Both the position numbers and the translations under genes were made by a program. A model generated the notes under the pieces. It did not search any database. It was not told the origin of the DNA and saw only the letters and a list, made by a program, of their open reading frames with translations. A stretch of 64,000 nt of DNA from Robinsoniella peoriensis (GTDB lineage: Bacteria > Bacillota > Clostridia > Lachnospirales > Lachnospiraceae), in assembly GCF_042680125.1 (NCBI RefSeq), contig NZ_JBHTNY010000030.1. One strand, written 5' to 3'. Below are positions 1-9,569 of the stretch, piece by piece. The first letter of the stretch is position 1. Each line of letters opens with the position of its first letter.

Positions 1-30
1 CAGCTGACGGAGCCCATGCCAGTTTCCCAC

Positions 31-120
31 ACCCATCTTTCCGTACACTACCTACATCTACAAAGCGTCCTTCCTCAACTAAACCCAAATTTAAGATAAA
101 ATTGTTCGCTGTAGTACTAG
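31..120. repeat. Dispersed repeat, copy 1
   Basis: This stretch matches 47191-47277 over about 90 bases: both begin ACCCATCTTT, share CACTACCTA, CAAAGCGTC, AAACCCAAAT and TTGTTCGCTGTAG, and end in CTAG. It lies just beyond the stop of the GH38 gene. On the minus strand one frame is open from about position 140 to the window edge, and that frame has stops in the other copy, so this may be the edge of a gene or mobile element cut by the window. I cannot identify the family. Confidence 0.6.
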
Positions 121-155
121 AACGTTCAGCTACGGAGAAATATATTCAAACATTT

Positions 156-3100
156 CTACCTCTTAACTTTAAACGTCAAAATCTCATAAGGCGCAATCTC
201 TATCTGAAAGCTCTTTTCATTTACAGCTTCCAGTCTTTCTTCTTCCTCAAGCAGATTGCAGCTGTAAATCTCACGCATTTCCTGTGGAAATTCCACTGTC
301 ACTTTTGTTCTCCGATTGTAGCATTCATACATGCGGACTACCACATCATCACTGTCTTGTGCAGGTTTTACGACTTCTACTATGACATTTTCTGCTGATA
401 CGGACACAGTGCTGTACTCCTTCGCCAGGTTTCCGCCTTCCAGCTTCTTTACATTTGCGGTCATGGGCTGGTTCAGCTGATATGCCTGTCTGGGTACATT
501 TCCCTGACGCCAGCCATCTTGATGGGGATATAGGGAATATGTAAATAAGTGCTCTTCCTGATCGGCCTGTGGATTAGGATATATACCGGATTTAATCAGG
601 GTAAATCCTACCGTTCCATCCTGTACATGGACTCCGTATTTACAATCATTCAAGAAGCCGATACCGTATCCGTCTTCCGAAATATCCATCCATTTCTGAT
701 AACAGACTTCAAATCTTGCCTGATCCCAGGAAGTATTTTTTACCAGATCCCGTTTGATATTTCCATACTGGATTTCAAAGGTTCCTTCTTTGCTGTGTAT
801 TTCTACAGGGAACAGTGCTTTCAGCAAGGTCTGGCTCTCCTTCCAGTCCACTCTGGTCTTCATATCAATTCTCTTTGTGTGGGAATACAGGTAAATCGTC
901 TGTTCAATAACAGAATCCTGATACTTCCATTCCAGTTCAATCGCATATCGCAGGGGACCTTTTTCACTGACTTCCATACGGATCAAATGATCCACTTCCC
1001 AGCTTCTCTCCTGATAGTAGTCATAGATATTCCAACCGTCAAAATCATGGGGTTTGTCCTCATATGCCATAAGTACATTTGCCCGGTGTCCTATCTGCAA
1101 TAATTCCCGCCCTTCTTCTTTGTCATAAATAGAGGTAAACTGCCCTTTATCATTGAAGCAAAGGTGATACCACTTTGTTTCCACTTCACCATTTACCAGG
1201 GCGAACTCTGTAAATAGATTTGCCTGTGCCGCATTTTGCTCCGTAATATCTTGTTTCAATACCTGCGACGACTTTTTATCTTCTGCCATCTCTTCATCAA
1301 CCGGTTCAAACACACAGTACCCCTTCGCAGGTACATCCGCTGCCAGGAATATCCTGGAACCGTCACTGTTTTCCTGGATGACAGACACGGTGCCGCCAGT
1401 CTTAAAACTGCTTACTTTCCGGCTTACCGGTTCCGGTATCTCCAGAATGTCTGTATTTTGAAAACTATTCGGATTAAACACAGCGACGATTCCCCTGTCT
1501 CCTGCAATCTGATCTGTCATTGTCTGAAGCAGTTTTTCTTCCAGGGCCAGGAGTTTATCACCGAGGATTTCATATTCCCGCCTGGAATCCTCATATACTT
1601 CCGCAACGGAAGAACCGGGGAGAATATCGTGAAATTGATTCCTCATTAGAATTTCCCAGCATTCAAGGAGCGTTTCCCTGTCATTTGGAATGGAAAGCAG
1701 TGTATTTGCCATAACAGACCATAACTCACTTCTGCCCAGCAGAAATTCTGATTTCCGGTTAGACCTTTTATTTCTTCCCATGGAAGTATAGACACCTCTG
1801 TGGTATTCCAGGTACAGTTCGCCATACCACTGGGGCATCCTCTTTTTCCCTTTTACTTCCTGCTCCAGCTCCCGGAAGAACTCTATTGCGGAGGACTGTC
1901 TGGTTCTGGGGCATCCGGGAATTCCAAGAGCAAGCCTTCTCTGGGTTTCCAGCATTTCCTGCGTAGGCCCGCCGCCTCCATCCCCGTATCCATAAGACAG
2001 CAGTATCTGGCTGTTCAGCTCCTTTTGCTGATACCTCTGCCATGCTCCCTTTATCTGGGCAGGTGTAACATAGCCGTTATAATTTGTTGTAAAGGCAGAG
2101 TAATGTTCATTATTTGTTCTCACACTGCGGGTAGGCGAAGAATAGTCCCTGGCACAGATAAAATGTGTCAGCACCTTCGTTCCGTCAATCCCTTCCCAGT
2201 AAAACGTATCGTAAGGAATCTGGTTCGTCTCATTCCAGCTTATTTTCGTAGTCATAAAATAATCCAGTCCGCACTTTCTCATGATCTGCGGTAAGGAGGC
2301 GGAGTATCCGAATACATCCGGCAGCCACAGTATATGATTTTTCTTTCCGAACTCTTTTTCAAAAAAGCGAATGCCGTACAGACACTGCCGTACAAGGGAT
2401 TCTCCGTTAGGTATATTACAGTCTGGTTCTACAAACATTCCGCCTTCTACTTCCCATCTGCCCTCTGCCACTCTTTGGCAGATTTTTTCATATACATCGG
2501 GAGCATCTTCCTTTACATACTGATAAAGCTGAGGCTGGCTGGACATAAATATATATTCAGGATACCGGTCCATCAGTTCCAGTACCGTAGAGAAACTTCT
2601 GACTGCCTTATCCCGGGTCACATCCAGCGTCCAGAGCCAGGCAATATCGATATGGGTATGTCCGACACAATGAACCACCGGGCTTACCCCACCGTTACAG
2701 CTGTGATACAGTTCCTCCATAATGCAGGCTTTAGCTGCTTTAATACCTTTGTGAAAATCCGAAGAATGGGGTTTTCTGAGATCCAGATGCCCACATGCTG
2801 ATTCCAGGGCAGCGATAAGCTTCCGATAGTTCTCCTCGTCTTTTTCCAGAAGGCACGCCACCTGATATGCAACCCGCAGGTCGTAGTAAAGTTCTTCAAC
2901 TTCTTTATCCACCTCACGGATTTCTCCACGAAGTAATATTGGCCTGTTCTGGTATTTCGTATAGCTTCTTAATTCCAGATCAAATACTTCCTCTTTCTGT
3001 CCATTTTCCGTTAAAACTGCCGTTCTGTGGTTCACATCCATCCCCTGAATCCGTTTCTGATTAACAAATAACTGAAACTGGGGATTTACGGCATCCCATT

Positions 3101-3305
3101 CTCCTTCTCTTCCGGTAGAGAGACAAAACTCCACATATTTTCCCTCAAAACAAGCCGGCAGAATAATTTTATGCCGAAGAACAGAATGAACACCATCTTC
3201 CCATTTCTTATCCACATCAAAATTCTCCAGCAGCACCGTATTGCAATACCGCATGACATTCAAATCTTCCAGTAATTTCCCCAATCGTTCTTCTCTGAAA
3301 TCCAT
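156..3305 (-). CDS. GH38 family alpha-mannosidase
   Basis: Probable cytoplasmic retaining alpha-mannosidase that removes alpha-mannose from imported glycans. No signal peptide is present. A GH38 N-terminal domain is followed by a catalytic domain with the zinc-site HTHID motif near residue 216, the nucleophile motif WLPDVFGYS near residues 327-335 (Asp about 330), and the long C-terminal beta-domains usual for 1,000-residue family members. I place the start at 3305 and not at an upstream ATG because AGGAGG sits six bases before it; the upstream ATG overlaps that ribosome binding site. It is the last gene of the ABC importer operon that begins at 8647. The family is clear; the exact linkage cut is not. 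Confidence 0.93.
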   Translation of the reverse strand: MDFREERLGKLLEDLNVMRYCNTVLLENFDVDKKWEDGVHSVLRHKIILPACFEGKYVEFCLSTGREGEWDAVNPQFQLFVNQKRIQGMDVNHRTAVLTENGQKEEVFDLELRSYTKYQNRPILLRGEIREVDKEVEELYYDLRVAYQVACLLEKDEENYRKLIAALESACGHLDLRKPHSSDFHKGIKAAKACIMEELYHSCNGGVSPVVHCVGHTHIDIAWLWTLDVTRDKAVRSFSTVLELMDRYPEYIFMSSQPQLYQYVKEDAPDVYEKICQRVAEGRWEVEGGMFVEPDCNIPNGESLVRQCLYGIRFFEKEFGKKNHILWLPDVFGYSASLPQIMRKCGLDYFMTTKISWNETNQIPYDTFYWEGIDGTKVLTHFICARDYSSPTRSVRTNNEHYSAFTTNYNGYVTPAQIKGAWQRYQQKELNSQILLSYGYGDGGGGPTQEMLETQRRLALGIPGCPRTRQSSAIEFFRELEQEVKGKKRMPQWYGELYLEYHRGVYTSMGRNKRSNRKSEFLLGRSELWSVMANTLLSIPNDRETLLECWEILMRNQFHDILPGSSVAEVYEDSRREYEILGDKLLALEEKLLQTMTDQIAGDRGIVAVFNPNSFQNTDILEIPEPVSRKVSSFKTGGTVSVIQENSDGSRIFLAADVPAKGYCVFEPVDEEMAEDKKSSQVLKQDITEQNAAQANLFTEFALVNGEVETKWYHLCFNDKGQFTSIYDKEEGRELLQIGHRANVLMAYEDKPHDFDGWNIYDYYQERSWEVDHLIRMEVSEKGPLRYAIELEWKYQDSVIEQTIYLYSHTKRIDMKTRVDWKESQTLLKALFPVEIHSKEGTFEIQYGNIKRDLVKNTSWDQARFEVCYQKWMDISEDGYGIGFLNDCKYGVHVQDGTVGFTLIKSGIYPNPQADQEEHLFTYSLYPHQDGWRQGNVPRQAYQLNQPMTANVKKLEGGNLAKEYSTVSVSAENVIVEVVKPAQDSDDVVVRMYECYNRRTKVTVEFPQEMREIYSCNLLEEEERLEAVNEKSFQIEIAPYEILTFKVKR

Positions 3306-3350
3306 ATATTTCCTCCTCATATTTATAAGTTTTTGCCAATGCCACATAAA

Positions 3351-3391
3351 GTAAAGAAACCCATCACCTGATCTGCAATGGCTTCCTTTAC
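3351..3391 (-). terminator. Possible intercistronic hairpin
   Basis: In the 121-base gap between the GHL6-like gene and the GH38 gene, GTAAAG at one end can pair with CTTTAC at the other, with partial pairing further in and a short T run on the minus strand. It could be a weak terminator or an mRNA processing/stability element that lowers expression of the last gene. The stem is imperfect, so this is tentative. Confidence 0.3.
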
Positions 3392-3426
3392 TCTTTTAAT
3401 TTAGTAATAACATTTTCTCATTGTCA

Positions 3427-5469
3427 TTACTCTTCAATTTCTATCACCGAAAACAATTTCAGCTCCGGCAGATAAATGGTCGTTCTGCCATCCTCTCTGG
3501 TGATTTTAAGTTCGGTATTCTTTTCTGCAATTGTTGCTTTGCTGATCTCTCCCGGTATCTTAATTTCAATATGAAACATCGGTGCTACCGGGGAAGTTTC
3601 CTGCTCATTAATCGCTGCATAATAGCGCTTATTATCTTTCTTCCACCCCAGTATTTCTACAAAGGATGGTGCGTTAGACTCAAATTCCAGGTCTTTGCAC
3701 AGACTCTTTAAGATCCTGCCAACTGCGCGGCGGCTCATGTATGGTCTGGAATTCTCGATTGGAGCGGCAAACCAGAGAATTTGTCCCTCTCCAACTTTTT
3801 TCCTCACTGCCACAGGCCTGTCGGTATAGATTCCCGGAGGGTTGGAGTGAATGGATGAAAATTCACATTTACCGGTCATGGTATAAGGCAGAGTCAGCGT
3901 AGCCAGTGTCTCATAATCTCCTTTGAAATCCAGAATTTCCATTATACTCTGTACATTCATTGGAGATTTCTTTGCAAATTCTCCAAAATATTCTTTTCCT
4001 GCTTCCGTAGAACTCATATATGTAACGTTGTGTTCTGTCAGTCCCTGATATTCTGCTTCCAGAAGCTCCAGTAAACGCTCATGTCCCACATGCCCGCTGA
4101 GATAAATGTTTCCGCCTCCGCGCACATACTCTTCGATATCCTTCATTTCCTCATCATGGATGACTGCCGCATCACAGATTACAAGGGCATCGCTTTCCAG
4201 CCCCTTTAACTTTTTGCTGGGGATAACGTCAAACGGAAGATTTTCTTCCCGCAGGATCCTGCCCATGTTGATATGGGTATCCATAAAACTTTTATTGCAT
4301 TTTTCTCCTGTTACCGGATTACCGTTATCACTCCAGCTGCATTTTGACCTGCTTGGGAACCATACACTGATATTGGTAAGCATATCACCGCTCACATATT
4401 TTTCATAGTGGCGGCTTTCATCAAATACATTCTTAACCGGACCGGTATAGACTTCCTCACACAGTGTTCCGTCGGGGTTCGCACCATCACAGATGGAAAA
4501 TGCCCCATTATGTGCCAGTGCTATGATGGTATGCAGCATAAACTCTTCTTCCGTCTTTGTGGTAGTATGATAGCTCAGTCCCGGATCACATCTGGAAGAA
4601 ATAAATACAAACGGAAGAGCTTTGCTCAGATTGCGGTAATATTTACACATATACGTCTGCTGCATAAATCCTCCGTATAAGTCACCACCTACATAATCAC
4701 TTGCCTCTGCCACCAGATCGGTGTGGGCATATTCCCATGGATCAGCCATCATGGACAGATTGTGTTCGATAGTAACCTGCGGTTTGATAGATTTAATAAC
4801 ATTCGTTGAAAATGCTGCAAAATCACCCATCCACTCTTCACGGATACTCTGCCACTCCCGGAATGCCGGATCACCCCAGTCAATTACTCTGGGCATTTCT
4901 CTTCCCGTCTGCTCAAAATATTTCCTGCGGCAGCTTGGGCAGTAACATACTTCCGGGAAAAACGGCATATCCAGAAAAATTGTCTCAAAATCATACATTT
5001 CCGTCATTTCAGTCAGACAAGCTTTCACATAAGCTCTGTATTCCTCATTATTGGGGCATACAATACCATATCTGCCTTTTCTGCTCATGAAATCACTTGC
5101 CGGATCTGCTTCTTCTCTGGATGTTTTACCGTATCCATTTATCATACGCCATTCCGGGTGATTTTCATATGCCCAATTATCAAAAATTTGAGAAAAATAT
5201 GCTTTTACGGCAATGTTGCTGCTATGGCATAATTCAATCATCTCTCCTACATAATCTCTGCCTCTTAGCCCTTTGTGCATCCTCCCGATTTTGGTGGGGT
5301 AATGTGCCAGCCCCGTATGCGGCCTGCATTTTACTACAATCTGCTGTGCGCCTGCATTTTTCAGCAGTTCTACTAACCCTTTCGGGTCCACATTGGACAT
5401 AAATTCATCATTCCAGTCATCAATATGCATATCTAAAAAAATCCTTCTGTAATTACCTTCAAACCACAT
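3427..5469 (-). CDS. GHL6-like glycoside hydrolase with beta-galactosidase trimerisation-like domain
   Basis: Predicted intracellular glycosidase with a TIM-barrel N-terminal half and a glutamine-amidotransferase-like C-terminal half (about residues 380-590) of the kind found in GH42 and related families. Visible landmarks are IFLDMPFF (Asp about 167), a CPSC cysteine pair at about 177-180, and TIEHNL (Glu about 235). The layout resembles proteins labelled hypothetical glycosyl hydrolase 6, a group related to GH29/GH151 alpha-L-fucosidases. The fucosidase idea is inference only. The start ATG at 5469 is preceded by AGGAGG. It lies between the permease gene and the GH38 gene, so its substrate should be part of the glycan imported by this transporter. 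Confidence 0.75.
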   Translation of the reverse strand: MWFEGNYRRIFLDMHIDDWNDEFMSNVDPKGLVELLKNAGAQQIVVKCRPHTGLAHYPTKIGRMHKGLRGRDYVGEMIELCHSSNIAVKAYFSQIFDNWAYENHPEWRMINGYGKTSREEADPASDFMSRKGRYGIVCPNNEEYRAYVKACLTEMTEMYDFETIFLDMPFFPEVCYCPSCRRKYFEQTGREMPRVIDWGDPAFREWQSIREEWMGDFAAFSTNVIKSIKPQVTIEHNLSMMADPWEYAHTDLVAEASDYVGGDLYGGFMQQTYMCKYYRNLSKALPFVFISSRCDPGLSYHTTTKTEEEFMLHTIIALAHNGAFSICDGANPDGTLCEEVYTGPVKNVFDESRHYEKYVSGDMLTNISVWFPSRSKCSWSDNGNPVTGEKCNKSFMDTHINMGRILREENLPFDVIPSKKLKGLESDALVICDAAVIHDEEMKDIEEYVRGGGNIYLSGHVGHERLLELLEAEYQGLTEHNVTYMSSTEAGKEYFGEFAKKSPMNVQSIMEILDFKGDYETLATLTLPYTMTGKCEFSSIHSNPPGIYTDRPVAVRKKVGEGQILWFAAPIENSRPYMSRRAVGRILKSLCKDLEFESNAPSFVEILGWKKDNKRYYAAINEQETSPVAPMFHIEIKIPGEISKATIAEKNTELKITREDGRTTIYLPELKLFSVIEIEE

Positions 5470-5503
5470 AAAAACCTCCTGTTATTTCATAATTTTTTTA
5501 AAC

Positions 5504-6343
5504 TCAACCTTTCACTGCTCCTACCGTCATACCTTTCATAATCTGCTTAGAAAAAATCAGATATATAATCAATATCGGCAGAATGGAAACCAGCAGCGCT
5601 GCCATATAAAGCGGGTAATTAATATTATGTTCTGAGTTAAACATACGAATTCCAATTGATATTGTTCTTAATTTTTCATTATTCAATAAAACCAGCGCAA
5701 AGGGAAATTCATTCCATGCATTCATAAAAGAAGTAATAATCAGTATGGCAACTGTCGGAGAGCACATGGGGAAAACAATACGGCTCAGCAGGTGAAACGT
5801 GCTGCATCCCTCCATATAAGCTGCTTCATCCAGTTCTACGGGAATCGACTTGATATAATTTTCTGTCAGCATAACTGCGAATGGCATGGAAAATGCCAGG
5901 TAAGGCAGTGTCAGCGTCCAGGGCTTGTCCAGCATACCCAGCGTTTTAAACTGTAAAAACACCGGGATCAGCAGCGACAGCATAGGAATGACCATTCCAG
6001 AAACAAACAACAGGTAAATTGCCTTTTTAAAGCGGAAATTATATCTGGATATGAAATACCCGGTTACCAGCGCACATACCACTGTTAAAACTACATTTAT
6101 CACTCCTAATATGGCGGAATTCATAAAGCAATTCAGAAACCCGCTGGATTGTATGGCATCGATAAAGTTCTGTACATACAGACTGCGGGTCAGGCTGATG
6201 CTGTCCTGCATAAATTCATTGCTGGTCTTTAATGCTGAATTAATCATCCACAAAATCGGAAAAATGCAGGAAACTGAAAACAGCATGAATATGATATTGA
6301 CGATCAGTTTCAATATTTTTACGGGAATATTTTTAATGTTCAT
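5504..6343 (-). CDS. Sugar ABC transporter permease, MalG type (CUT1)
   Basis: Inner-membrane permease of a CUT1 carbohydrate importer. It has about six hydrophobic segments, an N-terminal cytoplasmic stub, and the EAA loop (EAAYMEGCS near residue 190) that contacts the ATPase. Length (279 residues) is normal for MalG-like partners. The start ATG at 6343 has GGAGGG in front of it and lies inside the end of the upstream permease gene (11-base overlap), which suggests translational coupling. No ATPase gene is seen nearby. CUT1 systems of clostridia often share a distant MsmX-like ATPase, which is the likely situation here. Confidence 0.93.
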   Translation of the reverse strand: MNIKNIPVKILKLIVNIIFMLFSVSCIFPILWMINSALKTSNEFMQDSISLTRSLYVQNFIDAIQSSGFLNCFMNSAILGVINVVLTVVCALVTGYFISRYNFRFKKAIYLLFVSGMVIPMLSLLIPVFLQFKTLGMLDKPWTLTLPYLAFSMPFAVMLTENYIKSIPVELDEAAYMEGCSTFHLLSRIVFPMCSPTVAILIITSFMNAWNEFPFALVLLNNEKLRTISIGIRMFNSEHNINYPLYMAALLVSILPILIIYLIFSKQIMKGMTVGAVKG

Positions 6344-7235
6344 ATGATTTTCCCTCCATTAGCCGCTGTATTCCTATCGTTAATCCCATGGAAACCACCA
6401 GAATGACCACTGCCATCGCACTTGCATATCCCATTTTCATCTGCACAAAAGAGGTATTGTAATTATACAGTGACAATACACTGGTGGCTCTTCCAGGTCC
6501 TCCTCCTGTCATTACCATAATATGGTCAAATGCCTTGAAAGATCCGGCAAAACAAATCATCAGACAGATTTTCAGTGTATCCCATATCAATGGGATAGTA
6601 ATATAGATACTTTTTTTGAATCCGGTTGCCCCGTCTATCTCAGCCACTTCCATAATATCCTTTGGAATAGTAGCAACTGCTCCCATAAGCAGTACCAGAT
6701 AATATCCGATAAACTGCCAGATTACCGGTACTGCTACAGAGAACATGGCGATCTTAGGATCATCCAGCCAGGGTTTAATCCACTGTTCCAACCCAATAGA
6801 CCTTAATATATGATTCAGAATACCAAAATCGTTGTTGTAAATCAGCTGCCACATAAGACCAATGACAACCGCCGCAATAATACTTGGAAAATACATAACT
6901 CTGCGGTGTAATTCTACAAATTTAACCCACTTCATGGTAAAGAACAGGGTAAAGAGAAACGCAATTCCTACCTGTCCAATCACCATAAGAAATGTAAATA
7001 AAATCGTATTTCGGAAAGACAGCCAGAATGTATCATCTTTAAATAGCGCAATATAATTTTCAAAACCAATAAATTTCTTTGCCGGACCTCCTGACCATTC
7101 AAAAAAGCTATAACCAAATGCGAACAGAGTAGGAATAATGATGATAAAAATATAGACGCCGACCGGAATGCTTAAGTAAGCCGCTAACTTTATGCCTGAG
7201 GGCATCAACGGATTCCTATATTTTCTTTTTTTCAC
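6333..7235 (-). CDS. Sugar ABC transporter permease, MalF type (CUT1)
   Basis: Partner permease of the importer: 300 residues, about six transmembrane helices, and an EAA loop (EVAEIDGATG near residue 195) followed by a GGGPG-containing segment. The start is a GTG at 7235, seven bases behind GGAGG. It overlaps the downstream permease by 11 bases and follows the binding-protein gene by 14 bases, so all three are almost certainly on one transcript. Together with the lipoprotein it should import an oligosaccharide for the two glycosidases encoded downstream. Confidence 0.93.
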   Translation of the reverse strand: MKKRKYRNPLMPSGIKLAAYLSIPVGVYIFIIIIPTLFAFGYSFFEWSGGPAKKFIGFENYIALFKDDTFWLSFRNTILFTFLMVIGQVGIAFLFTLFFTMKWVKFVELHRRVMYFPSIIAAVVIGLMWQLIYNNDFGILNHILRSIGLEQWIKPWLDDPKIAMFSVAVPVIWQFIGYYLVLLMGAVATIPKDIMEVAEIDGATGFKKSIYITIPLIWDTLKICLMICFAGSFKAFDHIMVMTGGGPGRATSVLSLYNYNTSFVQMKMGYASAMAVVILVVSMGLTIGIQRLMEGKSYEH

Positions 7236-7249
7236 ATTGCCACCTCCAA

Positions 7250-8647
7250 CTATTTTTTCGCACTTTCATGAGCTTCCTGTAATTTTGCAGCCAGTTCTTC
7301 TGCATTGATTGCTCCAATGGACATTTCCTGGTACCCTACATAACTGGCATCCATATATGCCGTTGATAACTGAACTTCCGGGCATCCCACAATTTTGTCG
7401 TGTGAATTATACATTTCCAGAAATTCTGCAAAAAACGGATTCAATTTACTTTCATCATAATCAATATTCTTAGCTGTTGCTAAAGAACCGCCTTCAATCA
7501 GAAGCGTCTGGATTTCCGGCGCGGACATTTCTTTCAAGAAATTAATTGCTGCTGCCTTCTGTGCATCCGTAACATTGGCACTGATGCTGATTCCCCAGCC
7601 CTGACCTCCGACGATCTGGTTTTTCAGGTCTTCTTTCCCTTTTACCGTCGGGAAGATTGTCATATCGGTAGTATCCAGTATTTCCTGAGGCGCTTCACTG
7701 ATTAAATTGGATACGGACCAGGATCCTTCTATGTACATGGCTGCTTTCTTGTCATAATACAGCTGTCTTGCCTGATTTGGGTCCAGACTGTTTACATTTT
7801 CATTAAACAGACCCATCTGCATCAGTTCTTCCATATATTTAATCGCTGCTACTGAATCGGGATCCTCAAAAGAAGCACCATCATAATTTTTTACTTTGTC
7901 ATACCAGTCACTTTCATTGAATTTCATCAGAATACCAGGCATTACCTGGGAAGCAATTGCATATTTTCCTTTATTTCCAGTAGCCAGCGGAATATATCCT
8001 TTCTCCTTTAACTTCTGAACAGCATCTTTAAATTCCACTTCATCTGCCGGGAAACTATCCATCCCGCACTCTTTAAAAATTTCTGTATTATAATAAATAA
8101 CATGATTTGCGATACTGCACCTTGGAACTCCCAAAATCTGTTCCCCAAAAGTATAATCTCCAAACATACCATCTGCAAAAGTATCTGCCCATTCCGACTC
8201 TTCTTTTAAAATCGGTGCCAAATCCAAGATCTGTCCATTTTCATAGAAAGAACTCATCATGGAAGGCAGCAGCATAGCTAAATCGGGAATTTCATTGGCG
8301 GCTGCCAGCGTTTTGATTTTCGTCTCATATCCCGCTTCCTGCCCTACAATTTCCTCTTTCAAGTCCACATCCGGATATTTTGCCTTAAAATTTTCTACAA
8401 CCTGATGCATCATAATTGATTCAATATCCCCGTTTTTGATGCCTTCTTCCGTCCCCATATGCATGATGGTCAGTGATACCTTTTCTCCCGAAGAAGAACC
8501 CCCGGTTTCACCTTTGCTTTCCTGAGTTCCCTGGGTACTTCCGGTATCCTTAGATGTATCGCCTCCCTGGCCTCCGCATCCCGCTAAAGTTCCACCAAGC
8601 AACGTCGCTGCCAATACAACCGCTAAGATTCTTTTTCTTCTCTCCAT
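7250..8647 (-). CDS. Sugar-binding lipoprotein of CUT1 ABC importer
   Basis: Extracellular solute-binding protein (SBP family 1) anchored to the membrane by a lipid. After a short charged N-terminus and hydrophobic stretch comes the lipobox LAGC, with Cys about 24, followed by a Gly/Ser/Thr-rich linker and a periplasmic-binding-type fold of normal length (465 residues). I choose ATG at 8647 and not the longer frame beginning at 8710, because AGGAGAGG precedes it and the signal peptide then starts cleanly. It is the first gene of the operon that runs to the GH38 mannosidase. The ligand is unknown; neighbouring enzymes suggest a mannose-containing, possibly fucosylated, glycan. Confidence 0.93.
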   Translation of the reverse strand: MERRKRILAVVLAATLLGGTLAGCGGQGGDTSKDTGSTQGTQESKGETGGSSSGEKVSLTIMHMGTEEGIKNGDIESIMMHQVVENFKAKYPDVDLKEEIVGQEAGYETKIKTLAAANEIPDLAMLLPSMMSSFYENGQILDLAPILKEESEWADTFADGMFGDYTFGEQILGVPRCSIANHVIYYNTEIFKECGMDSFPADEVEFKDAVQKLKEKGYIPLATGNKGKYAIASQVMPGILMKFNESDWYDKVKNYDGASFEDPDSVAAIKYMEELMQMGLFNENVNSLDPNQARQLYYDKKAAMYIEGSWSVSNLISEAPQEILDTTDMTIFPTVKGKEDLKNQIVGGQGWGISISANVTDAQKAAAINFLKEMSAPEIQTLLIEGGSLATAKNIDYDESKLNPFFAEFLEMYNSHDKIVGCPEVQLSTAYMDASYVGYQEMSIGAINAEELAAKLQEAHESAKK

Positions 8648-9031
8648 AATACCTCTCCTTATCCTTTTCTGTTTGTTTTTTACATCCTTAGTATAACGAA
8701 TGAAACCCACTCCAAAAAACCATATAATCTATGAAAACATCCAATATTCTATTCTTTTATACGATTAAAGCACATAAAATACCTATTTTTCTATTCCTTT
8801 GTCTATATTATACAATCACTTTTTCAATTAAGCAAAAAGATATGATCAGGTTTACAAATTTTTTAACCGTGGGTAGCTCAATTGTCAGAAAAGTATCATG
8901 GCATACTCATTAAGATTGACAAGTAAATTTTAAAGTGATAATATTTACTATAAATAGGAAAAAGAAAGAGGTGAATCCATTGGATTCTGAAAATAAAGTT
9001 TATTATGAGTAAGCGACGGGAGGTTGAGTCA
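8648..9031. promoter_or_regulatory. Divergent intergenic region with one clear plus-strand promoter
   Basis: This 384-base region separates the importer operon (minus) from the small membrane gene (plus). A good promoter for the plus gene is present: TTGACA at 8916-8921, a 17-base spacer and TAATAT at 8939-8944. Between it and the gene is a tiny frame (8980-9012, TTG start behind GAGGTG, 10 codons) that might be a leader. On the minus strand a TATACT-like -10 lies near 8692, but I see no convincing -35, as expected for an activator-dependent promoter. Confidence 0.55.
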
Positions 9032-9427
9032 ATGAAAAAAAAATATGTATTCCTCAATATCATAACTGTTTTATTTCCAATAATATTTTCTGGGCTTATT
9101 CCTATTTTTATTTTGGATAAACTGGATCGATTAGCCCAAATGAGCTATAATCCCTATCCAAGATATTTGGCGAATAGCATTAGCGGGATTATATTAGGAT
9201 TATTGTTAGCTTTATTGTTCTTTCAGTATATTTCAAAAGCAAGTCATTTAGTTGTGGGATTCCTGATTGCTTTTATAGTGTCCTTGTTACAGGAAATTAA
9301 TTTATACACCCTTATCGTTACATTCAATGGAAGTACAGGCTCGCCAACATTGATTCATATGTTTTTAGGTATGTACTTATTTTTACTTATATATTCAGTA
9401 TATAAAAAGAAACAGGAAACCAGATAG
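9032..9427 (+). CDS. Small four-helix membrane protein, unknown function
   Basis: Predicted integral membrane protein of 131 residues with about four hydrophobic segments and a basic N-terminus (MKKKY). I do not recognise a family. ATG at 9032 is favoured over one at 9005 because GGGAGG lies eight bases before it. It has its own promoter (TTGACA/TAATAT at 8916-8944) and stands alone between two minus-strand operons. Nothing in the sequence links it to sugar uptake. Confidence 0.65.
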   Translation: MKKKYVFLNIITVLFPIIFSGLIPIFILDKLDRLAQMSYNPYPRYLANSISGIILGLLLALLFFQYISKASHLVVGFLIAFIVSLLQEINLYTLIVTFNGSTGSPTLIHMFLGMYLFLLIYSVYKKKQETR

Positions 9428-9476
9428 GGGTTCCTATACCCCATCAGAATTGTGCCCGTGCCGGGTACATACTAAA

Positions 9477-9504
9477 ATACCGTCAGCCAATCGGCTGACG
9501 GTAT
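9477..9504 (-). terminator. Rho-independent terminator, probably of the sensor kinase operon
   Basis: A perfect 12-base-pair stem with a 4-base loop lies between two convergent genes. The minus-strand side is followed by a T-rich run (TTTTAGT), the plus-strand side by A-rich sequence, so it fits best as the end of the minus-strand two-component operon, though it may also stop the small plus-strand gene. Confidence 0.8.
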
Positions 9505-9569
9505 ACAAAAATTCAAATTATTAAAGATTTAGCTTACAGAAAGTTCGCAACATTTCCGGAATTCTCCCT

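Noticed and set aside
1236..2801. Several plus-strand frames of 60-160 codons opposite the GH38 gene
   Set aside because: They are antisense shadows of a well-conserved mannosidase and lack ribosome binding sites.
5504..8647. Search for an ATPase gene belonging to either sugar importer
   Set aside because: The only ATP-binding ABC gene in the window (54362) is of the exporter NatA/DrrA branch and belongs to the ABC-2 genes. The importers probably use a distant shared ATPase.
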